From NCBI RefSeq assembly GCF_000715075.1, contig NC_134080.1, positions 35,506,758-35,570,757 of the forward strand: a stretch of 64,000 nucleotides of DNA, in the 5' to 3' direction. The notes under the pieces were generated by a model. The model was given only the letters and a program-made list of their open reading frames with translations. It ran no database searches and was not told the DNA's origin. This document shows, piece after piece, positions 11,594-23,782 of this stretch (positions within the stretch are counted from its first letter, which is position 1; each line of letters opens with the position of its first letter). A program made the translations under genes and the position numbers. Origin of the DNA: Nicotiana tabacum. Lineage: Eukaryota > Streptophyta > Magnoliopsida > Solanales > Solanaceae.

Positions 11594-14557
11594 TATGATG
11601 ACCCGGCAAGTCGTCTCATGAGTTACCGCTCCGTTTTTCCCATTTATGCTTCTTTATGCTTTGTTTATCCGTGTTATGTGGTCTCGGGTTGGTCGGATCG
11701 AATCCGGAACGAATTTAGTAAGGTTTGAGACACTTAGCCTCTTTTGAGGAAGCTTAAGTTGGAAAAGTTAACCGGATGTTGACTTCTGTGTTAGAGGGCT
11801 CGGATGTGAGTTCTGATGGTTCGGTTAGCTTTGGGAGGTGATTTGTGACTTAGGAGCATGATCGGAATGGGTTTTGGAGGTTCGCAGTAAGTTTAGGCTT
11901 GAATTGGCGAAGTTGAGATTTTGGCGATTTCCAGTTGGTAGATGAGATTTTGATATAGGGGTCGGAATGGAATTCCGAAAGTTGCAGTAGTTCTGTTGGG
12001 TCATTTGGGATGTGTGTGCAAATTTTCAGGTCATTCAGGCGTGGTTTGGTTGGATTTTTTATCAAAAGCGGAATTTGGAAGATTTTAGAAAGTTTGGCTT
12101 GAATCCGATGTGTTTTGGGTGATTTGATGTTGTTTGAGGTGTTTTGATGATTGGAACAAGTTTGAATAAGGTATTAGGATATTTTGGTGCTTTTGGTTGA
12201 GGTCCCGGTGGCCTCGGGGTGATTTCGGATGGTTGACGGAGAGGTTTGAGACTTGTGAAGTTGCAGATTTTTGTTGCTTCTAGTGTTTCCGCACCTGCGG
12301 ATTTTGGACCGCAGATGCGATGCCGCAGATGTGGACAAGGTGATCGCAGAAGAGGATAAATGCCTGGGAGGCAGGAACCACAGATGCGGTTGTGGGAACC
12401 GCACCTGCGAAGGCGCATATGCAGAATTGGCATTGCAGATGCAGTTTTGGCTGAGTTAAATGAAAGCCGCAGAAGCGGCTCATTGAGCGCAAATGCGGTA
12501 ACGCAGATGTGGTTGAAGTACCGCAGATGCATAAATGACTAGGGTCAGAATGTTATATTTTCTCCTGCGCGATTTTCAGAGGATTTCTTCACTTGTAAGC
12601 ACGAATTTTGGAGCTTTGGGCGATTTCGAAGAGAGAAATCAAGGAGACTTCATTAAGGTAAGGATTTTGGACCTAAAACTCATTTCTATGATAGTATTTT
12701 ATGGATTAAGGTTGTAATTAAAGGAATTAAAGGGATAAAAATTGGGGATCAGGGCTTGAGTTTAAGAGGCCTTTAAATGGGGATTTGAGGGATCATTTGG
12801 ACTCCGATTTCAGTGTTCTTGATATGTATAGACTCGTGGGAGGATAAGGATTTCCGTTGATGTAAAAGTTATCGAATTCCGAGATGTGGTCTCGGGGGTC
12901 GGGTTTTGGTAATTTCGGGATTCTTGGTATTATTCGATTGTTTTCATTTGAGCTTCGTTCCCTTGGCATATTTTGACATCCTCGTTCTGATTTTGGATAG
13001 ATTCGACGCACGTGGAGGCCGATTCGAGGGGCAAAGGAGTTGCGAAGTAGAATTTTCACCGGTTTGAGGTAAGTAACCATTGTAAATCAAGAATTGAGGA
13101 TACAAACCCTGGTATTTGACTTGTTTTGATAAATGCGGTGATGCACATGCTAGGTGACGAGCGTATGGGCGTGCACCGGTAGGGATTGTGACTTGATCCG
13201 TCCCGTAGCGACTATTAAGTCGCGTATTTGATTTGGAACCTTATGGTATTCCGTACTTTAGTCATTTATACTATATTATGGGTTATATGTCATGTTTGTG
13301 GCCTTGTACCGACTTGTTGATACCCTTAGGGGCATTTTTACTATTTTTTCCTCACTTTACTTGCTAAAAACATATCCTCAGTCATGTTTTACTTGTTCAA
13401 ATGTTAAAACTGGTTTTATCTTTCCACTTCTAATTGTGAGGACTGTTTGGGCTGAGTTCCTTAATTTCTATTATGGTGCCGAGAGGCTGTGAGATTAATG
13501 ACTGAGAGAGGTTGAGAACCTAATAGTGAGGATATGATACTCATTATGGATCGGGCTGCATGCAGCAGCGATACCCATATGGATCGGGCTGCACACTGTA
13601 GCGATATATATATTGGATCGGGCTGCGCGCCGCAGCGATATGACGTTTGGGTTGTAGGAGCCCCTCCGGAGTCTATACACCCCCAGTGAGCGTAATTGAC
13701 TATAAATTACGGATCGGGCTACACGCCGGTTACTATGATTTCTGTTATTATGAAATATTAAGGAGACGAGTGCTGAGAGTGAGTACCGAGTGACGAGAGT
13801 TGAGTCACGGGTGATTGAGAGGCTGTCCGAGGGGCCATATTCTGAGTGATTCCTTGCCCGAGGGGGCATGTTGTGATGTTTTCACTGAGTGATTCCTTGC
13901 CCGAGGGGCCCTGTTGTGATGTTTTCACTGATTTCACTCTCCTTTCTATTAAGCCACAGTTGGATATATTGCTAAGTATCTGATTTTAAATGTTTTAAAC
14001 TGGAAATGTTGATTTTATGACGAAACTGATTTTAAACGGTAAAGTTGATCCGTTATTCTGTTGATTATTCAGTTATATGTTTTTGAACTGCTCGTCTCTA
14101 CTTTCAGTCCTTAGTTACTTACTGAGTTGGCATACTCATGTTACTCTCTGCACCTTGTGTGCAGATCCAGGTGCCCGAGCGGCCGAGTGAAGGCTTTCAG
14201 TTGATTCAGCGTTGCCGGAGATTTCGGGGTAGCTGCATGGCGTCCGCAGCCCTGTTTTCTCCCTCCTATCTTGTTATCTTTCCGCATTTCCTAGACTATT
14301 GATGTAGTAGGTATTCAGACTTGTATTAGAGGCTCTAGACTCGTGACACCAGTTTGATGGGGATGTGTAGTTTCCTGTTATTGTGACTTTCCGCATATCT
14401 TTTGTTGCTTTAACGCTTATAGTAAAATTTGGTATTTAAAACTTGTGTTAGAAAAATGGCTTAAATGTTAAAGGAAAAAGGGTTATGGTTAATTGATTAG
14501 TTGGCTTGCCTAGTAGTGTGATAGGCGTCATCACGACCGGTACTTGGGGTCGTGACA
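11594..14557 (+). mobile_element. Solo LTR of a chromovirus (2964 bp)
   Basis: Begins TATGATGACCCGGCAAGTCG and ends TTGGGGTCGTGACA, flanked by perfect 5-bp duplications. There is no internal retroelement sequence and no second LTR, so it is a recombination product (solo LTR). Inside are short repeats: CGCAGATGCGG-type palindromes at 12284-12535, four GGATCGGGCT units at 13549-13730, and three copies of GATTCCTTGCCCGAGGGG-like sequence at 13810-13920. Open frames inside (for example 12062-12532 on the minus strand) come from these repeats and are not called. Confidence 0.85.
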
Positions 14558-14562
14558 CAAAT
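14558..14562. repeat. Target-site duplication CAAAT (right)
   Basis: Exact repeat of 11589-11593. Confidence 0.8.
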
Positions 14563-14608
14563 AATACTATCAAGTTTAAGACCAAGAATTCATTAACCAA
14601 CATATACT

Positions 14609-14614
14609 TTTATT
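14609..14614 (-). promoter_or_regulatory. Possible polyadenylation signal AATAAA of the GulLO-like gene
   Basis: AATAAA on the minus strand, about 67 nt beyond the stop codon. It lies between the stop and the solo LTR, so the gene probably keeps its own 3' end. Plant signals are loose, so this is only a candidate. Confidence 0.4.
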
Positions 14615-14680
14615 TATATATTATTGAATGTAAACTTTCAATGGTAATGGCAGGTATGTGTTACAATTTCATCATAAATA

Positions 14681-15724
14681 CTAAAGAACATTAGACGATA
14701 ACAAAGTACAAACTCTTGCTTCCACATAAACTTTCCCAGGTTTGCAAAAGTAGCCTTTCTTTGGTGCACAATGGCTATCCTCTGAACAAATGCATAGTCC
14801 TTCTAAAGCACAACCTTCTTTAACAATGGACAATCCACTCTTTAACCCAAGAATTTGATCTGTCCATTCATTAGAAAATAGCCCTAAAGGATCATAATTT
14901 TCTTTCACCTTTAAAAACTTATCGGCATCCTTATACTTTTTAATCACATCAATGAAAGCCACATTACGATTCTTCCCCCAGTGAGGCTCTCCTCCATATT
15001 TGAACATTGCCATTTGCTCTATTTCTTCAAGAATATCTTCATATAACCTAGGAGTCAATGGATTTTTGCTTCTATAATATGTAATATCAAAATCCACTGC
15101 ATCTTCTTGATGTCCCAAGTAAGCATTTGAAACCGTGACATACCTCATTAGGATTCCACTATATAGGTCTAAACCACATAATGCCTTGGGCTGTAAAACC
15201 ACAAGTTTTTGCACATCTTGTATAAAGTTTTTTACTTTGGACAAGCCAATACTGAATGTTGTTTGGTGAAAAAATAGACCCTTTATTCTCGGATCCCAAG
15301 GGCATACTAAATCGTCAAGAATTCCATCATTGATTAGGCAACTGCCAGATGCTTGTAGACGATTTTGTGGTCCGATCAAAGGATAGCCCGTGAAAAAAAT
15401 ACCTGGTAAATGTGAGTATATATAAGAATAACATTAGTTTTCAATCTAAAAATTTTCTTCACAAGCTAGACAATAAGTAAGTGGTCAGGTACATTTGGTA
15501 CGACAAAAATTATTTCAAAAAAATATTTTTCATGAGAAAGTCACTTTTTATGTTTGGTTGACAGAATATGTGTTCAACTAATTTTTTTTATATCAAATGG
15601 TGAAAAGTGACTTCTCAATTATGATCGGGACGTCAATTTCCTTACAGCTATATATTACTTGCTTCAACTAGCACTTAAGACATTGTTATTAATATCTAGC
15701 ATAGTTAAGAAAAGAAAACTCACT

Positions 15725-15764
<40 letters not shown>

Positions 15765-16355
15765 CTAGGCAATCAGTGACGGACCCATAATTTTATATAA
15801 GCAGATTCAGTTAGAGTTCGTTGCATCCGATAATAGAAGCACTACCAGACTTAACAAATATAGTTCACCGTTTGCTCTTTGTATTGCATCATAACAAAAC
15901 TTCCAAAAAAATGTTTTGCTCGCTGCTCCTTTTTTTCTTATTTGAGGTCTCCTTTTAAAACATATGAAGATAAATTTTAACAACTTTTTATCTACTTTCT
16001 TAGATTTAATAATTTATTAAATTTAATAAATTTTTAATAATTTTAATTAACAAACATCAATTTAAAATACCAAAAATACTAAATTCTATTATTTTTCTAA
16101 TTTTACAAATACAAAATTATTTATTTTTACGAGCTAATTATTGCCGACAATAACAATTAGAAGAGAACTATAAATTAAACCGGATTAATAACTTCTTTAA
16201 TATAAGAATTTTGGAAATATGAAAATATGCTAAATTTAAACAAATAAATAAAAAATTTAGTGATTTGTAAACCACGAGAAGATTTCAAATAAATAAGTGT
16301 GAATTTGAGATAGAAGAATACTATAATAGAAAGAAAAAAAATTATAACATTTATT

Positions 16356-16438
<83 letters not shown>

Positions 16439-19400
16439 GGTATAATTATAAAATAGTATAATTTTTTTACAAAGCGGGTTCACCTGAACCCGCTTGAACC
16501 AATGTGGGTCCGCCCTTATCGGCAACCAAACATCAAAAAATATTTTCTATAAAAATGATTCTTATGGAAAATGACTTTCATCATATCAAACACACTTTCA
16601 GTCTTCCTCCACGATACAATATTTTCGATTTGAAGTTAAATTGAAAGAGAGTAATAATCTGTAAATCGGCAACTGTTTGGGTTTCTATGTGCAAAGATTT
16701 TTTTTTTTTTGGAACCTGAGAAAAACCCGTAGTCGCTACAGTCTCTACCCTTCGGGTGAGTATTTTGTGCGCACTGAATAAATTCCCCACTGTGTAATAG
16801 CCTGCAAACCACACAGGAAACGTAAACCGCACTAGGGAAGCCCATGCGACAGGCTCAGACCAAGAGGGCATTGAGGGAGGATCGAACCCTCGTCGTCCGT
16901 GCGGATAACTCCCTCCAAACCCACTGTGCCGTCCCTTCGGGACATGTGTGCAAAGATGTTAAAACATAAAATCTGCAAACTTATTTTCTATTGGGGACAT
17001 TTTGCTGTCGGATTAGCTGTACCAAGTACCAACAGGTGGATGCAGAGACTAGCTGTAATATTCCTTTTTAGTTTTGCAAATAAGAGAAGGATCCCAAGAT
17101 TGTTCTTTATGAATAGAGTCCTTTTACTGATATATAATTTTCTTATGCGACAGCTATAACAAATTATAAGTCACTATTATACATGTTTTTCCCTTATATA
17201 TAGTTTGTAGTAAATCTGAAAGTCTGGCTTTACTGTAGATTATATTATTGCTTTTGGTTTTATTTGGCCGATTGAAAATGCTGTGGGAAAATACAGCAAC
17301 TCTTTATCCTGAAATTTAACACATTATAATCTCTCAACAATAATTCTCTTAATCACGTAAAATATATGCTTAACCAAGCTGAAATAGTTCGGCTATGTGA
17401 AGAGGAGGAGCACATATGCCCCAGTGAAAAGGTGAGAGGCTGAGAAAGAACTGTGGAGAGGTGATTAGACGTGGAGAGGTGATTACTTAGACGGGACATT
17501 ACACATCTTCTCTTTACTGTTTTTGCTGGCTATACTTTTTTTTTCTTTTCTTCAGTATTTTCATCACATATTTTTTTACTTTTGTATTTTTCAAACCCGA
17601 TTAAAATATTCTTTTCTAAGCCAAGAGTTTATTGGAAATTAAACAGCGTCTCTACCTTACATAAGGTAAGAATAAAGTCTGCGTATTGCTCTTTCCAGAC
17701 CCCACGTATGAAATCACGCTAGGTATTTTCTTAGTGTTGTTGTTAAGTACAATATATGCAAATGTTCTGAACATTCTAATGGAGATTTAGAGATACTCAC
17801 CATCGTTTGTGTACCCATACTTTGCTGTGTCCAATAACGACTTGGTGAGTTTTCCACTTATGCATTTTCCATCAGAATCACGTAGAGCTTCTTGAGTCTC
17901 CTCTATTTAAAAGATTTAAGAGGATAAATGTTAAAACAACATAACGAAAAAACATATATATAAATATTTATTAATATTAATCTCCCTTGTACATTATTTT
18001 TCATTAATTAGAATGTGTGATTTTAGTAAGAGGCGGAGCCCGTAGGTTAGCTAGTAACTATAGTTTAAACTCTTTACTCCCTCCTTTTATCTTTACTTGT
18101 CCACTACATGCGCGAAGCTATACAGTATGATAAGGGTAGTCAATTGACCACCCTTCGTCGGAAAATTACACTGCATATATATGTAAATTATTAGGTTTTA
18201 GAGATATATAACGTATATTTAACACCTTTTTGTCAAGATTTTTTTTACTTCTTTCAAGTTTGAACACCCTAGAAAAAATCCTGACTTCGCCACAAGTCCA
18301 CTATATACTAATAAAAGATATCCGCTTTTATTTGTCCAGTTTGAAATTTCAAAAGATCATTTATTATTATTTATCTATTTTACCCTTATCATTTTCCATC
18401 ATTTTGGATTTATAATTGTCAGAGTTAGTTTTTCAATAGTTATAATAATTAGGGGTGACACAGTAAATTTATCATTTTGTTAATTGATTTTTAAGGCATG
18501 TGCTTAGTCAAACATGGACAAAAAAAAAATAAACGGAGAACTATACTAATTCATAGAACAGTTATTAACACATGATGTCACTATCCAGAAATTTAGAATC
18601 CATAAAAACCAAATCTTGGCTCCGTCTATATCCCTAATAACATAAATAAGAAGAATTCCAATAATATTGTGAAGTTTAAACCAATTACCTGAGGTTCTCA
18701 TAGATGAAAGAATAAGTGGAGAAGTGGGTCGAAATCCAAGATAGTCATTGAGAGCATTGCCAGAGGTGTTTAAGGGAACTCGATTATCAATCCTGTAAAG
18801 CACTTTTTTTTGGCTTGGGAACCAAGAGAAATCTGCAAATTCATTTTTTCTTCCAAAGGTGATGACTTCATCTCCCAAATTTGAATCATTCTTTTCTACA
18901 AATGTGATATTACGTTTGAACATTGGTTGTAACTTGAAAGTAACCTACATATATAAAACAGAAGCTTGTTTAGTAACGTATGCAGGATTTTTAGTAAGCG
19001 GTACTATAAATATTTTGAAAAAAAAAATAAATGAATAAATCACTATAGTAACAAACGGTATCATTTTGTTATATTTATACCTAATATTTTTATTTTGTAT
19101 ATATATATAATAAAATTTTTGACAAAGCAGTAGTATGATGTCCGCTTGCCATAAGGTGTATCTGCACCTGAGCTTGTTAACGTCAAAAAAAGGTAGAAGG
19201 GTCCATAGTTCCCTCATACTCCTTTCTGTTTTTGGATTTGAAAAATTAACTCATATTTTTATATTTTACCCCGTATATCTTATTTTTAATACAAATAACC
19301 AAACGGCTGATAAAAATAATCTTTGTATCACAATCCCTATATTAATAATTCATATGCTAATAATCTTTGTATTACAATCTCTACCTAACTTGTTTCTAAA

Positions 19401-21323
19401 CGAAACGACCCCTAACAAATCTATTAGTTGGTGTGCAATGAGTTGTTAAGGTTTGCACGTCCATTATATTTAATGTTATAAATAGTGGTCAACTGATTGT
19501 AAATTTCCAACTAATTATTGAAGCTAACATATGAATTAAATTATTTCAATATTTTAATATTAAAATTTAGATATTTAAAATAAAAACTATAAAAAAAGTA
19601 TTATAATTTACAATTGCTTTATTAGTGTGGTGAAAAAAATACATATTAAGATGAAGTACTCAAAATTTACATAATTTAACTCTCCAAAAACAAAAATTAA
19701 TATTATAACTAAATGAGAACGGTGGGAGTAACAAAACTAATTTTCTAAAACCGTGTGAAGAAGGGTGCAGACATGTAATATAATATATGTTCAAAAACCG
19801 TGTTAAGAAAGGTGGAGACATATATTATAGATATATAATATGTACATACATCAACATGAAGGGATGTAAGTACCAAAGTCAATAAGAAAGGATATTAAAG
19901 TTCTTAGTAAATGTTATACTTATCCTTAATTATGTAACAACAAAGAGAGGAAATTAAGCTACTCTTCATGTCATTTGATACTGCATGGGGTTTTATATAG
20001 GTAATATTATACTTCAAGGGGGTAACAACAACATCGTATTAAACTTGTAACATGGATAATTTAGGGTTTTCAAGTATTAACTCTTAACTAAAACATTTTA
20101 AGGAACAAGACAACAAGTTAAAATTCACTAGTTAGTAACAAAAGTTCGATGAGAAGTCGTAAATTTTGAGAACAATTCAACCTATCCCTTTTTCACGTAT
20201 GCTCTATCACAAATGATACAGAAATGAACTCAAATTAGTTCCACTTCCTAGCGACAAATATAAATTAAAGGGAGTTTTGGCGTAACTGGTAAAGTTGTTG
20301 TCATGCGATCAGGAGGTTACAGGTTCGGCTATGGAAACAACCTCTTGCAAAATGCAGGTTAAGACTACAATAGATTCTTGTGGTCCGGCCTTTCTCCGAA
20401 CCCCGCGCATAGCAGAAGCGGCAACTATATTTTACTATGAGATTTTACGTGACTCCTGATAATTTCAGAACATGTTGCATATTACAGATAATTAAGAAGG
20501 AAAGTAAGGTGATTTATATATATACCTGTGAGATGACACCAAGAACTCCAAGTGACAATTTAGCTGCATAGAACTCAGGATTAGCAGTATCAAGGGTCCG
20601 AACTTTCGCATAGCCTTCTTCTTCTGTAGCTGGTGTGACGATCCGAACCTCAACTACATAGTTATTCACTGCACTTCCCAGACCCCAAAGAGAGCTGCCA
20701 TGTGCACCAGTACCTAGCAGACCACCAACACTCATTCCCCACCAATAAGGCGAATGAGGCAGCGCCATGTCAACTTGCGCTGCCTCATCGATCAAATCCC
20801 TTAGTATTAGTCCACTATCCACCCTCATCTTCATGTTTTGTCGATCCATCATTTGTACCTGTTGAGACATAATATAATTAAAATAATTTAAAAGATGTAA
20901 TTTCTATTAGTTTAAACTTTTACATGTGATGATCACACAATAGAGTACGACAGTATATAGTACCTTATTAAGGAGTTTTGTACTGATAATGAGACCATCA
21001 TCATCACCCGGACAAACCAACTTAGGAATACTCTGAGAGTAGCGAGTCGCTACTCTCATTTTCCTTTTCTCCTTAGTTGCTTTTCCTACTGCAGAAATGA
21101 GTTCTTCTTCTGTGGTAGGATAAGCGACTTCAGCTGCACGGCAAATGCTCCGATCCGGAAATGAGCCATAGATATTTGTGATGGTGCAGTTGGAATTTTT
21201 GGTTATACACTTGATAGGATCTTGAGGAAGGGAACCTTCAACTAAAAAAATCATGATCAAGAAAATGCAGTATGATGTCAAAATTTGGCGTATAACGCCG
21301 TTTTGAAAGCGTATGTTTTTCAT
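14681..21323 (-). CDS. L-gulonolactone oxidase-like flavoprotein, five exons, 590 aa
   Basis: Exons on the minus strand: 21323-20964, 20858-20526, 18944-18689, 17902-17801 and 15402-14681 (TAG stop). All introns are GT-AG and phases agree, giving 590 residues, the usual length for plant GulLO proteins. Residues 1-31 form a signal peptide with a hydrophobic core, so the product is probably secreted. The FAD-binding domain spans about 64-245 and includes the stretch at 159-174 ([16 protein letters not shown]). The aldonolactone oxidase domain follows, with the family HWGKN motif at 491-495. A tail with six cysteines (548-582) is typical of the plant family. Family role: oxidation of aldonolactones towards ascorbate; plant members differ in substrate, which is not settled here. 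Odd feature: Q97 in [10 protein letters not shown], where I recall family members having His. No stop or frameshift is present. Confidence 0.93.
15727..15760. repeat. (TA)n microsatellite
   Basis: About 17 TA units in intron 4. Confidence 0.9.
16360..16434. repeat. (TA)n microsatellite, long
   Basis: About 37 uninterrupted AT units in intron 4; likely variable in length and hard to assemble. Confidence 0.95.
16688..16957 (-). mobile_element. tRNA-derived SINE with 11-bp target duplications
   Basis: A complete SINE in intron 4, on the same strand as the gene. Pol III box A (CGGCACAGTGGG on the minus strand, 16931-16920) and box B (GGTTCGATCC, 16888-16879) are both present. The element ends in a 12-nt poly(A) tract (plus-strand T run 16699-16710). 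It is flanked by exact copies of TGTGCAAAGAT at 16688-16698 and 16947-16957. The body is 248 bp. The near-intact boxes and perfect flanks suggest a recent insertion. The family resembles the poly(A)-ending Solanaceae SINEs; the exact family is not assigned. Confidence 0.9.
17640..17755 (+). mobile_element. Truncated TS-type SINE 3' part
   Basis: Contains GTCTCTACCTTACATAAGGT, CCAGACCCCACGTATG and a TTGTTGTTA tail, which I recognise as the 3' region of the tobacco TS SINE family. The 5' tRNA-like part is missing. It lies in intron 4, antisense to the gene. Confidence 0.7.
17903..18688 (-). repeat. Intron 3 of the GulLO-like gene with a short dispersed repeat
   Basis: Donor GTAATT, acceptor ATAG. 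At about 18145-18295 it holds a sequence of the widespread Solanaceae type with CACCCTTCGTCGGAAAATTA at one end and CCTGACTTCGCCAC at the other, AT-rich between. It is non-coding. Confidence 0.6.
18945..20525 (-). other. Intron 2 of the GulLO-like gene (1.6 kb)
   Basis: Donor GTATAT, acceptor GTAG. AT-rich; holds a SINE head at 20270-20425 and two GTGTGAAGAAGG/GTGTTAAGAAAGG-type repeats near 19752 and 19800. No exon-like sequence was seen. Confidence 0.75.
20270..20425 (+). mobile_element. tRNA-derived SINE, 5' part
   Basis: Box A matches the consensus (TGGCGTAACTGG, 20278-20289) and a degenerate box B follows (GGTTCGGCT, 20322-20330), then CTTGTGGTCCGGCC and CCCCGCGCATAGC, all recognised from Solanaceae SINEs. 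The usual 3' end is missing. It lies in intron 2, antisense to the gene. Confidence 0.75.
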
Positions 21324-21378
21324 GATTAATTGGTAATTTTCGTTCTTGTTCCTTTTTTTCTAAGGGAGCCAATTCCAA

Positions 21379-21384
21379 TATATA
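21379..21384 (-). promoter_or_regulatory. Possible TATA box of the GulLO-like gene
   Basis: TATATA (minus-strand context TCTATATATTGG) lies about 56-61 nt upstream of the ATG at 21323, a plausible spacing for a short 5' leader. AT-rich surroundings make chance matches likely. Confidence 0.4.
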
Positions 21385-22619
21385 GACAACTAGACAAGTA
21401 GTACTATTAAAGAGGATAATAGACTGGGTTTCATATATTTGACCAGTGGATGCATGTTGTGGTGGATATGTGTCACATGGGTTTCTTAAAATATATGAAT
21501 GTTGACTTTCAATGATAAAGGACAGAAAATTATTTCAGGGATTGTTATTAAAGTTCATATAAATATTATCCCATGTGTTCATAGTTTGTATAAATATTAT
21601 TCCATTTGTTCATTTTCTGTAGGATGAGGTTGGACTATTAGACAGTTTAATTCGCAAGAAACAAAGCTTTTTGCCTGTACCAAATTAAAATATACCCACT
21701 TGAGATTCTAAATATACCATGATATTTTTGTACTATAAAACTACCTTGTGGGTAGTTTCATGTGTGGTACCTAAATTAATACTATGTTGAACAACAGGGG
21801 CGGCCTAAGAGTAAGGCAAGATGATCATATATATATAATAAAAATAAAACAAATACATGATTTGAATCAAAGTTACTAGATTCAACCGAACCCGTAACAG
21901 GCATTGTGGCTCCGCCTCTGAGGGTAAGGCAAATGATGCCATTCCCTTAGGTCCCCAAAATATTAAGGACCACAATTTTAAGTATTATGTGTCACGTATA
22001 TTTTATATAATTGTTATTAATAAAATATTTTAGAAGTTGTAATTAAAGTTATACAGTTGGGTGATAAATAACGATAATTTTTTTCTCATTTAATTAAATG
22101 ATGAACGCTATCAAATATATTTTTTCCCTCTATGTACACATGTTTTTTTTATATTTCTAATGATTTCACTTTCTACTTTTAATGCAATTCTCTGAGTTGG
22201 CTATTTCTTTTCACCATAGTTTATTGATATCGTTTATTGATCCATACATTAGAAAATAATTATTTTGTGTTCATCTTTTTAAGAGAAATCCCCACATATA
22301 ATGGGGCACAAGGTTCGAAAGAAAGATTATCATCGTGCCCCCTTTACCTTCTTCCACTTAATTAATGTTATACTTTCATTTGCAATAGAGTTCTAACTAT
22401 GATGTGCACATAATTCAAACATCACGCGTTTTACAATTACCACTAGGCCAATGTCTTAGGAGTTTGCTTTGTATTTCATTATTATATAGATTTTACAAAA
22501 AAAAAAAAATAAGAGCCTTTTAATATACAAAATTCATTGAGTCACCCCGTTGAACAGAAGCTAAGTATCGAGACTAAATCTTGTTATTATAATATACATA
22601 CTCTGTACTTAGGTGTAAT
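21385..22619. other. Spacer upstream of the GulLO-like gene
   Basis: AT-rich, with no credible ORF. A segment at about 21823-21918 ending GGCTCCGCCTCT is flanked by GTAAGGCAAGATGAT and GTAAGGCAAATGATG, which looks like a small insertion with decayed target duplications. Confidence 0.5.
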
Positions 22620-22739
22620 CAGGGGCGGATGCACCTTTGTGCAAGCAGTGTCATCCGACACCGCTTCGTCAAAAAATTTGATTAAATATATATATTTTAT
22701 TATATTTATAATATTATAAATAGACTATAAAAACGAAAT
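22620..22739. repeat. Left half of a short dispersed repeat interrupted by copia
   Basis: CAGGGGCGGATGCACC then GACACCGCTTCGTC. The matching right end (CGACATCGCTTACGAAAAAT, then GCGTATGCCTGTG) lies at about 29283-29328, with the copia element and a duplication in between. Assigning both halves to one repeat is inference. Confidence 0.5.
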
Positions 22740-23353
22740 TGTTATGAAACAAAGACTATAAAGTAAAGACAAGTATAGAGAGAAACTAATATATTATTCG
22801 AATTCAAACTGATGTACATAATGAACTGAAATCTCTTCTATTTATAGAAGAAAGGAAGTTGCTCTGTAAGCTGCTACTACAAGCTGTTGTGTAAGCTGCT
22901 ACTACAAGCTGCAGTGTAAGCTACTATAAAAGCTGCTGTGTAAGCTGCTACTACAAGCTGCTGTGTAAGCTGCTACAAGCTGCTGTGTAAGCTGTTGCTG
23001 TACCAGATATGGATAATCTTCTACTGAGAGCAATATTTATCCATAACGGAGTACTGAATGGATAAGCTTATTATATCCGGTATGGATAATCTTCTACCGG
23101 GGTAATGTTTATCCATAATCGGGTACTGAAAAGATAAGCTCATTATACCCGGTATGGATAATCTTCTACCGGGGGTAATGTTTATCCATAACTGGGTACT
23201 GAAGTGATAAGCTTCTTCAGGAAGCTTATTTCCAATATAGTACTAAATAGATAAACATATTTACGGTGGAGTCCCATATGGATAAGCTTCTTCAGGAAGC
23301 TTATTTACAACGGAGTACTAAATGAACATCCATAATATAATATATTTATAACA
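22740..23353 (-). repeat. Copia 3' LTR
   Basis: 614 bp. Holds short GTAAGCTGCTACTACAAGCTG repeats (22866-22995), then about three units of roughly 75 bp with GGATAATCTTCTACCGGGG and TTTATCCATAA. The other LTR has the same layout. Confidence 0.9.
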
Positions 23354-23782
23354 CTCCTCCTTGAATGTTCATTAAAAAGATAATGTGCCTCATCAAAACC
23401 TTACTAGGAAAAACCACGTGGGAAAAAATCCTAGTGAAGGAAAAAGAGTACACATATTTAGTAATACGCATTGCTGGTTGCCTCATTAAAAACCTTATAA
23501 GGAAAACCCTGTGGGAAAAACCTTAGTAAGGGAAAAAGAGTACAACGCGCATTTTACTCCCCCTGAAGAAAACCTTATTTCAAATATTTGAATCTCCGCA
23601 TTCCAATCTTGTACACCATATTCTCAAAAATTGATGTTGGTAAAGACAATCTGCTAGATTGTCACTTGAACTAATTTGATGCACATCAATGTCACAATTT
23701 TCCTGAAGATCATGTATGTAGAATAATTCTGGTGAAATGTTCTTCGTTCTATCTCCTTTTATAAATCCTCCCTTTAATAGTG

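Larger units (their letters stand above)
15403..17800 (-). other. Intron 4 of the GulLO-like gene (2.4 kb)
   Basis: Donor GTGAGT, acceptor CCAG. Contains AT microsatellites, a full SINE with target duplications (16699-16946), a truncated SINE tail near 17640-17755 and short repeat relics such as GTGGGTCCGCCC near 16503. No coding sequence was seen. Confidence 0.8.

Noticed and set aside
12062..12532. 156-codon antisense open frame in the solo LTR
   Set aside because: It runs through CGCAGATGCGG-type repeats, overlaps three other open frames in the same repeats, and has no domain.
16581..16871. Minus-strand open frame with [15 protein letters not shown]
   Set aside because: It is the translated SINE body inside intron 4.
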